This document shows, in pieces, positions 32,553 through 39,695 of a DNA stretch of 39,994 nucleotides; position 1 is the stretch's first letter, and each line of letters opens with the position of its first letter. This DNA is from Elusimicrobia bacterium CG1_02_56_21 (lineage in GTDB: Bacteria; Elusimicrobiota; Elusimicrobia; Elusimicrobiales; UBA9959): assembly GCA_001871115.1 (NCBI GenBank), contig MNUR01000116.1:1-39994 (forward strand), given 5' to 3'. A program made the position numbers and the translations under genes. The notes beneath the pieces were generated by a model that saw nothing but the letters and a program-made list of their open reading frames with translations, ran no database searches and was not told the origin of the DNA.

Positions 32553-35180
32553 ATGATAAAAAATACTGACTATTTAAGCCGGATATTCTCCGGCCTTACC
32601 GGCCTCCGCGCGGGTATGAAGGCGCATGTGCCGGCGATCTCTTTTTCCCCGCAGTTCCGCCGGCAGGCCGGCGTTACCCTTACCGAACTGATGATAGCCG
32701 TTTCCGTGCTCACTATCGGCGTTATCGGCAGCATGGGCTCATTCAAATACATAAACCAGTCTATAACGCAATCGCGCATCAAGACCATCTCTACCAACCT
32801 GGCGCAGGAAAAGATGGAAGTGCTCAGGAATAAACCTTATTTCCAGCTCCTGGTGACCACGTCTACCGCCGTCACTACCGATTATTCCCCGAATTTCACC
32901 TATGACAATGAAAATTATCCGCCGCAGGTCATTACTCTCTGGGGCATGCCGGCGCTGACCCGGATTGTAAAAGTGGATTATGTCGCTCTTTCCGGTTCCG
33001 TAGCTACAGCCCTGCCTTATACTTCCAACGACACCGGCATGAAAAAGATTACGGTCAGCGTGCTGTGGACTATCAGGGGGACTGCGCAAAAAGTTACGCT
33101 TGAGAGTTATTATGAGAACCCCACCGCGGCTGTTCTTAGCTCCGGCCTTACCGGTACGGTAACTGATGCCAGTTCCGGAATTCCAGTGGGTAACGCGCTG
33201 ATCCAGGTTCAGGGCTCTCCAAAGTGGCGCGGCTACAGCGATCCTGTAACCGGCGTTTATTCCTTCCAGGTTGCTCCCGGAACCTATACTTTGGTCTGTT
33301 CTACCCAGGGCTATTTCCCGGCCAGCAGCTCCGAGCTCCAGGTGGCGGCCGGGGCTTATGCTACAAAGAATTTCAGCATAGGTAAGATAGCCGCGGGCTC
33401 TATCTCCGGCATGGCTTATATCCGGGACCACATGGTCATATATATGGTAGTGGCCTCCACCCAGATGGTGAACGGGGATAATATCGAATTCGTATCTCTA
33501 TATAATCCTACCACTTCCCAGATCAATATGCTGACCAACCCGGCAGACAGTAATTCCAATAATATAAAGCTTTCCTATTACGGCGAGGCTGGCGAGGGGA
33601 AAGATATTTCCGAGTTTTGGCTCAACCATTCCTCCACTTATGTTCCTGCCGGGCATTATTACCTTATCGCCAGCTCCGGAACTTTTACTTTCAAGGGCTA
33701 CACGGTAACCGCGGACGCAATCTTCACGAATGCGAATAAACCGCCCTGTTCCGACCTTGGAGGCGGTCTTCTTAACTGCATCTGGAGAGACAAGGCCGGA
33801 GCAATACGCCTTAGTGATGTGGGCGGCAATATTATTGATACTCTGGGCTGGACAAATAACGGCGCCGCCAAACCCGCCCCGTACTACGAGACTACCGCCA
33901 GGTCGATGCCGAACGGTATTGAGGAGGGCCGGCAGTTCTTCCGCTATACCGGTCCGGGTTACGGCAGCGAGGCTTCTGGCAATTGCTACGATAATAACGT
34001 TAATAGTTCCAACTTTTTCAGCTTTAACCCGGCTATTTTCAGGGCTATGAATATAGCCGCAGGCTACAAGGCTCCTGTTACCGGTACACCGGGCGCCGGC
34101 GCTATTGTAACTTCGAACGACGGGCTTTCTTCTCCCGCGACAGCTTCCTCCACCGGCTATTTTCTTCTTACCCAGGTGGCCACGGGCACGGTTGCGAATA
34201 TTGCCAGCACCTGGGAAGTGATGATAACCTCGTATGCGGTATCCAGTTCAAGCGCCGGCCTGAGCATTATTGCCAATCAGAATAAAGACCTCGGGGTTAT
34301 AGTGCTTTCTTCGGCTATCAGCGGCGGCATAGCCTCGGGCTATGTTTATGGAAGCGGCCCCGACCAGACCGTTCCCAAGTCCGGGTTCAGCGTAGGGAGC
34401 GCGGGAACGGTAGTTAATACCAATAGCCAGGGTTTCTACAGGCTTTTCCTTGCTACCGGGACCGCTGTTATAACTGCCAATTACGGCCTGGCTAACGGCA
34501 GTTATCAGAGTTCGGACGAGACCGTGACTATAACAGCGGGGGCCGTTACAAATGTGCCTGATTTTCACCTGGCGCAAAGCGGGACTATCACCGGCTATGT
34601 TACTTCCGGTACCGGCGCGCTTCCTAATATAGTGGTTCATGCCACTAATGGCGGCCCTGTTTATGAGGACACCAGCGACAGTACCGGGCATTACTACCTT
34701 ACAGCCGCCACTTCTTCGGTAGTTTATACGATAACCCCCGTGCTTGACCCGCTGCAGAGCTATACCTCTCTGCCTACCAGCCCCCTGACCGCCAGTATGG
34801 CGGTTCCGGGAGCCTCGGTTTTCTCGGGAACTATAACGGTGATAGGCGCGATGGCCACAATAACCGGCACGGTAGTAGCGAGTTCCGTTTCTATCACCAC
34901 CGGCGTCCTGGTGGTAGCCAGCACCGCGACAATTTCCGACCCGCTGGCCACTATCACAGCCGCTTCGTCCCTGACTTTGCCGGTATTCTATTCGGTTTCC
35001 AGCCAGGCGGACGGGACTTACAGCCTGGATGTCCGTTCCAGCACCAGTACGCTTTATAATATGAGGGCTTTCTATCCGGTGGTTAACGCTAATACAGGCG
35101 CGGTGACCTATACAAGCAGGAGCTTCTCTTCCGTGTCTGTCAGCACGGCCGGAACTACGGTCACGAGGAATTTCGCATGA
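32553..35180 (+). CDS. Very long prepilin-like protein with carboxypeptidase-regulatory-like and lamin-tail-like domains
   Basis: 875 aa. Class III signal RRQAG-VTLTELMIAVSVLTIGVIGSMGSF: cleavage after Gly40, Glu45 at mature position +5, then the hydrophobic helix. The leader is 40 aa from ATG 32553, or 19 from an internal ATG at 32616; neither has a good ribosome site. After a PilV-like stem, SGLTGTVTDASSGIPVGNALIQV..GYSDPVTGVYSFQVAPGTYTLVCSTQGY is a carboxypeptidase-regulatory-like fold. Residues about 300-440 (NGDNIEFVSLYNPTTSQINM) look like a lamin-tail domain. Three more Thr/Ser-rich beta repeats follow. Most pseudopilins are 100-250 aa, so this is an outsized tip or surface pilin. Confidence 0.8.
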   Translation: MIKNTDYLSRIFSGLTGLRAGMKAHVPAISFSPQFRRQAGVTLTELMIAVSVLTIGVIGSMGSFKYINQSITQSRIKTISTNLAQEKMEVLRNKPYFQLLVTTSTAVTTDYSPNFTYDNENYPPQVITLWGMPALTRIVKVDYVALSGSVATALPYTSNDTGMKKITVSVLWTIRGTAQKVTLESYYENPTAAVLSSGLTGTVTDASSGIPVGNALIQVQGSPKWRGYSDPVTGVYSFQVAPGTYTLVCSTQGYFPASSSELQVAAGAYATKNFSIGKIAAGSISGMAYIRDHMVIYMVVASTQMVNGDNIEFVSLYNPTTSQINMLTNPADSNSNNIKLSYYGEAGEGKDISEFWLNHSSTYVPAGHYYLIASSGTFTFKGYTVTADAIFTNANKPPCSDLGGGLLNCIWRDKAGAIRLSDVGGNIIDTLGWTNNGAAKPAPYYETTARSMPNGIEEGRQFFRYTGPGYGSEASGNCYDNNVNSSNFFSFNPAIFRAMNIAAGYKAPVTGTPGAGAIVTSNDGLSSPATASSTGYFLLTQVATGTVANIASTWEVMITSYAVSSSSAGLSIIANQNKDLGVIVLSSAISGGIASGYVYGSGPDQTVPKSGFSVGSAGTVVNTNSQGFYRLFLATGTAVITANYGLANGSYQSSDETVTITAGAVTNVPDFHLAQSGTITGYVTSGTGALPNIVVHATNGGPVYEDTSDSTGHYYLTAATSSVVYTITPVLDPLQSYTSLPTSPLTASMAVPGASVFSGTITVIGAMATITGTVVASSVSITTGVLVVASTATISDPLATITAASSLTLPVFYSVSSQADGTYSLDVRSSTSTLYNMRAFYPVVNANTGAVTYTSRSFSSVSVSTAGTTVTRNFA

Positions 35181-35680
35181 TAGGGAAAAGACGCGGCTAC
35201 ACGCTGATGGAAATGATGATGGCGGTGGCCATCATCGGTATCGTCTCCGGGGCCTCTGCGCCTCTCATGTTCCAGGCTACCAACTTCTGGCGGCTTACCT
35301 CGGCGCGCTACGCCATCCAGAGGGACGTGAGAACCGCCATCGACATGATAAACAGGTTCACCAGGCAGGCCCAGAGCGCGACCGTAGTGATAGACAGGGC
35401 TTCCGGCCAGCCTCCCGCTTCCCGGATACAATTTCAATACACTAATACTTCCGGCAATAATGTGATGATGTCTTTTTATCAGGACGGAAAAAAGCTTTAT
35501 GTGAACAATGACGGGAGTATAAATTTGCTGTCCGAGAACCTGGCTTATATCGCTTTTACCTATCCCAGGACCGACGATATCAGCATTATTTCAGTGGCCA
35601 TGACGATGCAGTCTCCCACCTATCGGGGCGGTAAAAAAGCGCTGCAGCTTTCTATACAGAAAGTGAGGATAATGAACTGA
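35177..35680 (+). CDS. Prepilin-like protein (PilW/GspJ-like minor pilin)
   Basis: 167 aa. Starts in the ATGA overlapping the previous stop. Signal KRRG-YTLMEMMMAVAIIGIVSGASAPLMF with cleavage after Gly7 and Glu12 at mature +5. The C-terminal body (RDVRTAIDMINRFTRQAQSATVVIDR..RIQFQYTNTSGNNVMMSFYQDGKKLYV) has the RxA...F..I minor-pilin layout of PilW/GspJ-type proteins. It would be processed by a prepilin peptidase and built into a type IV pilus or type II secretion pseudopilus; those machines are not in view. Confidence 0.85.
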   Translation: MIGKRRGYTLMEMMMAVAIIGIVSGASAPLMFQATNFWRLTSARYAIQRDVRTAIDMINRFTRQAQSATVVIDRASGQPPASRIQFQYTNTSGNNVMMSFYQDGKKLYVNNDGSINLLSENLAYIAFTYPRTDDISIISVAMTMQSPTYRGGKKALQLSIQKVRIMN

Positions 35681-36984
35681 TGAAGAATAAAAAAGGTCAG
35701 GTCCTGGTCGGGGTCATAGTGCTGCTTGTGATCCTGGCTATCATCATTCCCACCATGGTGAAATATGTGCAGAACGAGGCCAGGTGGAGCGTCAAGCAGG
35801 GACAGAACACCAATGCCTTCCAGCTGGCTGAATCGGCGGTGGACAGGGGGTATCAGAAAATAGCGGAGTCCACCTCTACCTGGGAAGATATTCAGAACGG
35901 GATTCCGCAGGCGGGGTTTAGCTTTGACACGGAATACAGCGACATGTCCGGCGGGACATACGCCATTTCTCTTACCAGCGGCCCCGAGAGCGGCGAGGTG
36001 ACCGTTCTGACCGTAGGCCGGGACAAGCAGAAAAAAGAGACCAGGGCGCTTAAGGTGGTTTATTCCAAAGGCGACGTAAACTCGGCCATGTACGCCAACG
36101 GAATTGCCGCGAGCGGCGGCGTAGTAATAGAATGGGGCCCGATGAAAAGCCTCGGGAGCATTGTGCTCACCGGCGCCTCCGACGTGGAATATCCCAGGAA
36201 GTATGCCGTCGGCTCTATCACCGGCTGGCCCAGTATCTCCCCCTGCACGGACAACCTGGAGAACTGGGCTTATAACTGTTCCCCGGGCGTGCCGCCGCCG
36301 CCCAGCATTTATCTGAAAGGCTATGAGGACGAGGCCAAGGCTACCAAGTGTCCGACCGCTAATCCTTTTAAATTCCCCAATACGGCCTCCCCGGCCGGAA
36401 GCTGCTATTTCCCTGGCAATACCAGTTTCAACGGGACAACTATGACTTCCTCCGGTACCGTTTACGTTAACGGAAACTTGAGTGTTAACAATGGTTTTTT
36501 GTACGGCAACCTTATAGTTACGGGGAACCTCGGTTTTACCGGCAACGGTGCCGGCCAATACCATATACCTACCGCGGGGGCGGTAGCGCCCTTTACGGGC
36601 GGTATTCCGGAGCTGGCGTGGAAGGAATATATGAAGTTAGATACCGCGGCCTCTGATGAATACTATGGAGATATAGGTTTCCAGACTGTCAATAGTACCG
36701 ATTTTTGGTTCAAATCCGGCGGCGCTACACCAGCCAAAAGTGTCGGGATAAAGACCAACCCGGCCGTGCGCGGTTTTGTCTACTGCGCGGGTGCTCTTTC
36801 CAGCACCGGCGCAGCTAATTTCCACGGTGTGGTTTATTCTCCCAGCGGCATTTCCGGTTTGGGCGGAAACAGCTATATCTTTTATGATGATAATGTGGCA
36901 AAAGCTATTTTAACGGACACTATTTATCCGTCCCGGGTCTCCTGGCTGGACAGCAAGCAGCCCTGGCCCGCCGGCTTGCCCTGA
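35680..36984 (+). CDS. PilX/GspK-like pilus-associated protein
   Basis: 434 aa. The TGATG junction overlaps the previous stop by one base. The N-terminus MKNKKG-QVLVGVIVLLVILAIIIPTMVKYVQNEARWS has the PilX-like arrangement: basic leader, Gly, long hydrophobic helix, no Glu at +5. The body is rich in Gly/Ser/Thr beta repeats with YVNGNLSVNNGFLYGNLIVTGNL, reminiscent of bactofilin-like or DUF-type beta-helix pilus proteins. Several Cys in SPCTDNLENWAYNCSP and ATKCPTANP..GSCYFPG may form disulfides. Six nt separate its stop from the kinase gene. Confidence 0.75.
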   Translation: MKNKKGQVLVGVIVLLVILAIIIPTMVKYVQNEARWSVKQGQNTNAFQLAESAVDRGYQKIAESTSTWEDIQNGIPQAGFSFDTEYSDMSGGTYAISLTSGPESGEVTVLTVGRDKQKKETRALKVVYSKGDVNSAMYANGIAASGGVVIEWGPMKSLGSIVLTGASDVEYPRKYAVGSITGWPSISPCTDNLENWAYNCSPGVPPPPSIYLKGYEDEAKATKCPTANPFKFPNTASPAGSCYFPGNTSFNGTTMTSSGTVYVNGNLSVNNGFLYGNLIVTGNLGFTGNGAGQYHIPTAGAVAPFTGGIPELAWKEYMKLDTAASDEYYGDIGFQTVNSTDFWFKSGGATPAKSVGIKTNPAVRGFVYCAGALSSTGAANFHGVVYSPSGISGLGGNSYIFYDDNVAKAILTDTIYPSRVSWLDSKQPWPAGLP

Positions 36985-36990
36985 GCCGCT

Positions 36991-37797
36991 ATGAAAAAAT
37001 CTCCTGCAGCTTTTCCAGGAATCTTTACTTTGCATATCGCCGGCTACAAACTTGGTTTTGAATCGCGCAGTAAGAATATCCTTTCGGTTTTAAAGGGCAG
37101 GTACGGCAGATTTATAGCAAAGGGCGGAGCGGATTGCCGGTTTGATGTTTCTGAAACTAAAGGCAGGCAAACCCCGTTTAAGCCGGCAGTTTCTATTGAC
37201 GGGACCTGCCTTGAAATAAAGCGCGGGGATTTTAAGGCGTCCATCGATGTGCGTACCAAGGCGGGAACGCTGAAAGCCGCCGCTAATGAACAGTGCCTGG
37301 ACGCTTTTTTGCGTTCTTTTCTAAGTTTCCTGCTTATCCGCTCAGGCGGTTTTATGTTGCATTCAGCCGGGCTTGTGAAAAACGGTAAAGCTTATATTTT
37401 CCCGGGTAAATCCGGAGCGGGAAAATCCACTCTTTCGAAACTTGCAGCATCGGCGGGGGCTGAAGTTATAAGTGACGAGATAAATTTACTGAAGTTTGAG
37501 AAGGGCAGCTTCAGGGCTTACGGTTCCCCTTTCTGGGGTGAAATGCGCGCCGATGGAAGGCCCGGTTCCTGGCCGCTGGGCGGTATCTATTTGCTTGGGA
37601 AGGCGAAAGTTAACAAGGTGAGCGCTGTTGCCGGCGGGGAAGCGCTTAAACTGCAGCTTCGCTGCCTGGTGAATTTTGATAAAACCCCGGGGGCGGCCGA
37701 GCGCGTGCTGAAAAACGCTTCGAGCCTGCTGGCAAAGGCGAAGTTTGAGCGCTTCGACTTCTCTAAAGCTAACGCCGATTTTCTGAATTTGATCTAA
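36991..37797 (+). CDS. HprK-like serine kinase of a PqqD/radical SAM peptide locus
   Basis: 268 aa. Walker A GKSGAGKST (139-147) and the acidic SDE (161-163), preceded by FMLHSAGLV (121-129), give the HPr kinase/PEPCK-like P-loop fold; no HPr or PTS gene is near. Related kinases occur beside PqqD proteins in peptide-modification loci, where some phosphorylate the precursor (known in some lasso peptide systems). Here the substrate is unknown; the adjacent 45-residue peptide has Thr14, Thr20, Ser30, Ser40 and Ser45 as possible targets. It starts 6 nt after the pilin operon's last stop, so is probably on the same transcript. Confidence 0.8.
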   Translation: MKKSPAAFPGIFTLHIAGYKLGFESRSKNILSVLKGRYGRFIAKGGADCRFDVSETKGRQTPFKPAVSIDGTCLEIKRGDFKASIDVRTKAGTLKAAANEQCLDAFLRSFLSFLLIRSGGFMLHSAGLVKNGKAYIFPGKSGAGKSTLSKLAASAGAEVISDEINLLKFEKGSFRAYGSPFWGEMRADGRPGSWPLGGIYLLGKAKVNKVSAVAGGEALKLQLRCLVNFDKTPGAAERVLKNASSLLAKAKFERFDFSKANADFLNLI

Positions 37798-37815
37798 TCG
37801 CCGTAAATTTAAATT

Positions 37816-38082
37816 ATGACTGTTGAAATAAAAAAGAACCTGGCTTACCGGCGCATAGCCGGAGAAGTTTTTGTAGTGGACGCTCCCAGGTCCGAGATGC
37901 ATGAACTTAACGGGCCTGCCGCGCTTATCTGGGAAGGCCTCGCAGCCGGAAAAACAAAAAAAGACCTGGTAAAGGCTATGACGGCAGAGTTCGAGGTGGA
38001 TGGGGAAACGGCGCTGGCCGACCTGGAAATATTTATTAAAGATCTGCTAGAGTCCGGCCTGCTTTCTGCCAAATCCGATTAA
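37816..38082 (+). CDS. PqqD-family protein (RiPP recognition element)
   Basis: 88 aa. Matches the PqqD winged-helix pattern along its whole length: NLAYRRIAGEVFVVDAPRSEMHELNGPAALIWEGLAAGKTKKDL..EFEVDGETALADLEIFIKDLLESGLL, including the GE, MHELNG and W.GL words. PqqD-type domains bind the leader of a ribosomal peptide and hand it to a radical SAM enzyme. No pqqA, pqqC or pqqE is present, so PQQ synthesis is not implied. It lies between the kinase and the small peptide gene. Confidence 0.88.
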   Translation: MTVEIKKNLAYRRIAGEVFVVDAPRSEMHELNGPAALIWEGLAAGKTKKDLVKAMTAEFEVDGETALADLEIFIKDLLESGLLSAKSD

Positions 38083-38108
38083 CCGCGTCCGAAGGTGGTA
38101 TCCGCTTT

Positions 38109-38246
38109 ATGAAAAAGAAAAAACCATACAAGAAGCCCGAAATGAAGACAGAGAAAGTGTTTGAAACCGCCGCGCTGGCTTGCGGCAAATGTCTAAGCGG
38201 GCCTATACACCAGCTGGCCTGCAAAAGCCTCAAGAAATTCTCGTGA
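38109..38246 (+). CDS. Candidate RiPP precursor peptide (45 aa, three Cys)
   Basis: ATG 38109, GAAGGTGG 10 nt upstream, TGA 38244-38246. The N-terminal half is Lys-rich (MKKKKPYKKPEMKTEKVFE), followed by TAALACGKCLSG and PIHQLACKSLKKFS. Cys25, Cys28 and Cys38 are candidate sites for thioether or other radical SAM chemistry. The 'KPE.K.EKVFETAALACGK' stretch resembles, from memory, small-peptide genes next to PqqD/radical SAM genes, but I cannot confirm the family. The stop overlaps the GTG of the next peptidase gene, the arrangement expected if a peptide and its processing enzyme are coupled. Function as a precursor is inferred; no experimental support. Confidence 0.7.
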   Translation: MKKKKPYKKPEMKTEKVFETAALACGKCLSGPIHQLACKSLKKFS

Positions 38247-38572
38247 GCTCCGGAGTTTCAGCTTTCCGGCTGGAAGGTTCCAGCATGAAACCGGTTTTTA
38301 AGCCCGGGAGCGTTGCGCTTATCAAGCCATTAAGTCTTTCTGCCGGGGATTGCGCGGTTTATTCCTATAAAGGCCGCAGCCTCCTTCACAGAGTGGTAAA
38401 AACAGAAGCAGCGGGTGCCTGGCTGGCGGACGACGCTGGGCGCATAGAGCCGCACCTGGTCCCTTGGGAGAATATCTCCGGAAAAGTCTTAAGCCGCAAC
38501 CCCCTGGCCGGCGGCCTCAGCGGGCGCCTATACTCAAAGATCCGCCGTTCGTTTTACTCCTGGTTCGCGTAA
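38243..38572 (+). CDS. S24/S26-type serine peptidase, possible leader protease
   Basis: 109 aa from GTG 38243, whose GTGA overlaps the peptide gene's stop; longer in-frame readings would lie inside the peptide gene. LEGSSMKPVFKPGSVALIKP carries the nucleophile Ser14 of the S24/S26 signal-peptidase fold, followed by GDCAVYSYKGRSLLHRVVKTE (His49 in the HRVV position used by Ser-His signal peptidases) and ISGKVLSRN. No membrane helix is obvious. The context suggests it cuts the leader or otherwise processes the neighbouring peptide; other signal-peptidase-like roles are possible. Confidence 0.75.
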   Translation: MSSGVSAFRLEGSSMKPVFKPGSVALIKPLSLSAGDCAVYSYKGRSLLHRVVKTEAAGAWLADDAGRIEPHLVPWENISGKVLSRNPLAGGLSGRLYSKIRRSFYSWFA

Positions 38573-38602
38573 ACCTGAAAACCCAGGCCCGGTCCTTTGC
38601 GT

Positions 38603-39676
38603 ATGTCCCAACAAATAGCCGCAAAACTTAATACGCTCACTCTTGAGCGCAATATCCCGGTTTCTATTACCGCCGAACTCACCCGCCGCTGCCCGCTTAA
38701 CTGCCGGCATTGTTATCTGCCCGAAACCCGGGGCCGGGCAAAGCCGGGGACTGAACTGAACACCGCTCAATGGAAAAATATCCTGGACCAGTTAGCGCGG
38801 GCCGGCGGGCTTTACCTGGTTTTTACCGGGGGGGAGCCGCTGCTGCGCACGGACCTGGCGGAAATCTGCCGCCACGCTAAAAAATTAAATTTTGACATCC
38901 GGATCTTTTCTACGGGCCTCGGCCTGACAGAGGAACTAGCTTCGGAAATTAAGAAAGCAGGGGTCTCCGCCTTTGAAATAAGTTTTTACGGCCGGCCGGC
39001 AGCGCATGATTCCATTACCGGGTTAAAGGGGTCTTTTAAAGCCAGTCTGGCAGCCGCGCGGCTGCTTAAGAAAACAGGTTTGGGTGTAAAAATTAAAACC
39101 CCGCTGATGGAAGTTAACGTTGGTCAGGAAACCTGGCTTCAAAAACTGGCTAAGCAGGAAGGTTTTGAGATCTCTTTTGACCCGGTGATCACTTCAGCTA
39201 ATGACAGGGATAATTCCGCCCTCCCGTTGCGCCTGACCGGCCCCAAACTGGCAAAAGCCGTGAAACTGCTTTCTTCTTCCCCCGATTCCCGACTTTCGAT
39301 TCCCGATTCTCGATCCCCGGCCCCCGATTTCTTATGCGGGGCGGGCCGCAATGTTTGCGCGGTAGGCCCAGGAGGGGAACTCTACTCCTGCCTGCAATTA
39401 CCTATAAAACTCGGGAATTTGGGCAGGCAAAAATTTTCCGCTATCTGGAAGAACAGTATATGGCTAAAAAAGTGGCGGAAGGCCGGCTTAAAGGACCTTA
39501 AAGGCTGCAAATCCTGCAAAGTTATGGCTTTTTGCAGCAGTTGCCCCGGTTTAAGCCTATTGGAAGAGGGGAATCTCTTTGCTCCAAACAAGCCGGCTTG
39601 TGAGATAGCGGGGATAATGGCTGTCATAGGCCGCAAGCAGAAGAGGATGCTATTTGCTTTAGGTCAGAAGCTGTAG
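38603..39676 (+). CDS. Radical SAM/SPASM peptide-modifying enzyme
   Basis: 357 aa from ATG 38603; a TTG two codons earlier is less likely. Cluster Cys30/34/37 in RRCPLNCRHCYLPE, SAM-binding FTGGEP (76-79 region). C-terminal SPASM-type Cys at about 245, 252, 263, 302, 305, 311, 314 and 333 (CGAGRNVCAVGPGGELYSC..CKSCKVMAFCSSCPG..ACEI), for two auxiliary clusters. SPASM enzymes with PqqD partners form C-C or thioether links in ribosomal peptides; the peptide at 38109 is the obvious candidate. Residues about 224-243 are a repetitive Ser/Pro/Asp linker. An insertion element begins 20 nt after the stop, so a later gene could have been displaced. Confidence 0.88.
   Translation: MSQQIAAKLNTLTLERNIPVSITAELTRRCPLNCRHCYLPETRGRAKPGTELNTAQWKNILDQLARAGGLYLVFTGGEPLLRTDLAEICRHAKKLNFDIRIFSTGLGLTEELASEIKKAGVSAFEISFYGRPAAHDSITGLKGSFKASLAAARLLKKTGLGVKIKTPLMEVNVGQETWLQKLAKQEGFEISFDPVITSANDRDNSALPLRLTGPKLAKAVKLLSSSPDSRLSIPDSRSPAPDFLCGAGRNVCAVGPGGELYSCLQLPIKLGNLGRQKFSAIWKNSIWLKKWRKAGLKDLKGCKSCKVMAFCSSCPGLSLLEEGNLFAPNKPACEIAGIMAVIGRKQKRMLFALGQKL
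39281..39331 (+). repeat. CCCGATTC-type short repeats inside the SPASM enzyme gene
   Basis: Degenerate repeats of CCCGATTC/TCGATTC encode SPDSRLSIPDSRSPAPDF between the radical SAM and SPASM parts. The stretch keeps the frame and sits in a linker, so it looks like a tolerated expansion. Confidence 0.55.
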
Positions 39677-39695
39677 GCAGAGAATAGACTATATA

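Noticed and set aside
37816-38082. Pyrroloquinoline quinone biosynthesis locus
   Set aside because: Only a PqqD-like domain is present; no pqqA, pqqB, pqqC or pqqE. PqqD-type domains serve many other peptide systems.
39281-39331. CRISPR-like array
   Set aside because: The repeats are short, degenerate and contiguous, with no spacers, and they lie within a coding frame.
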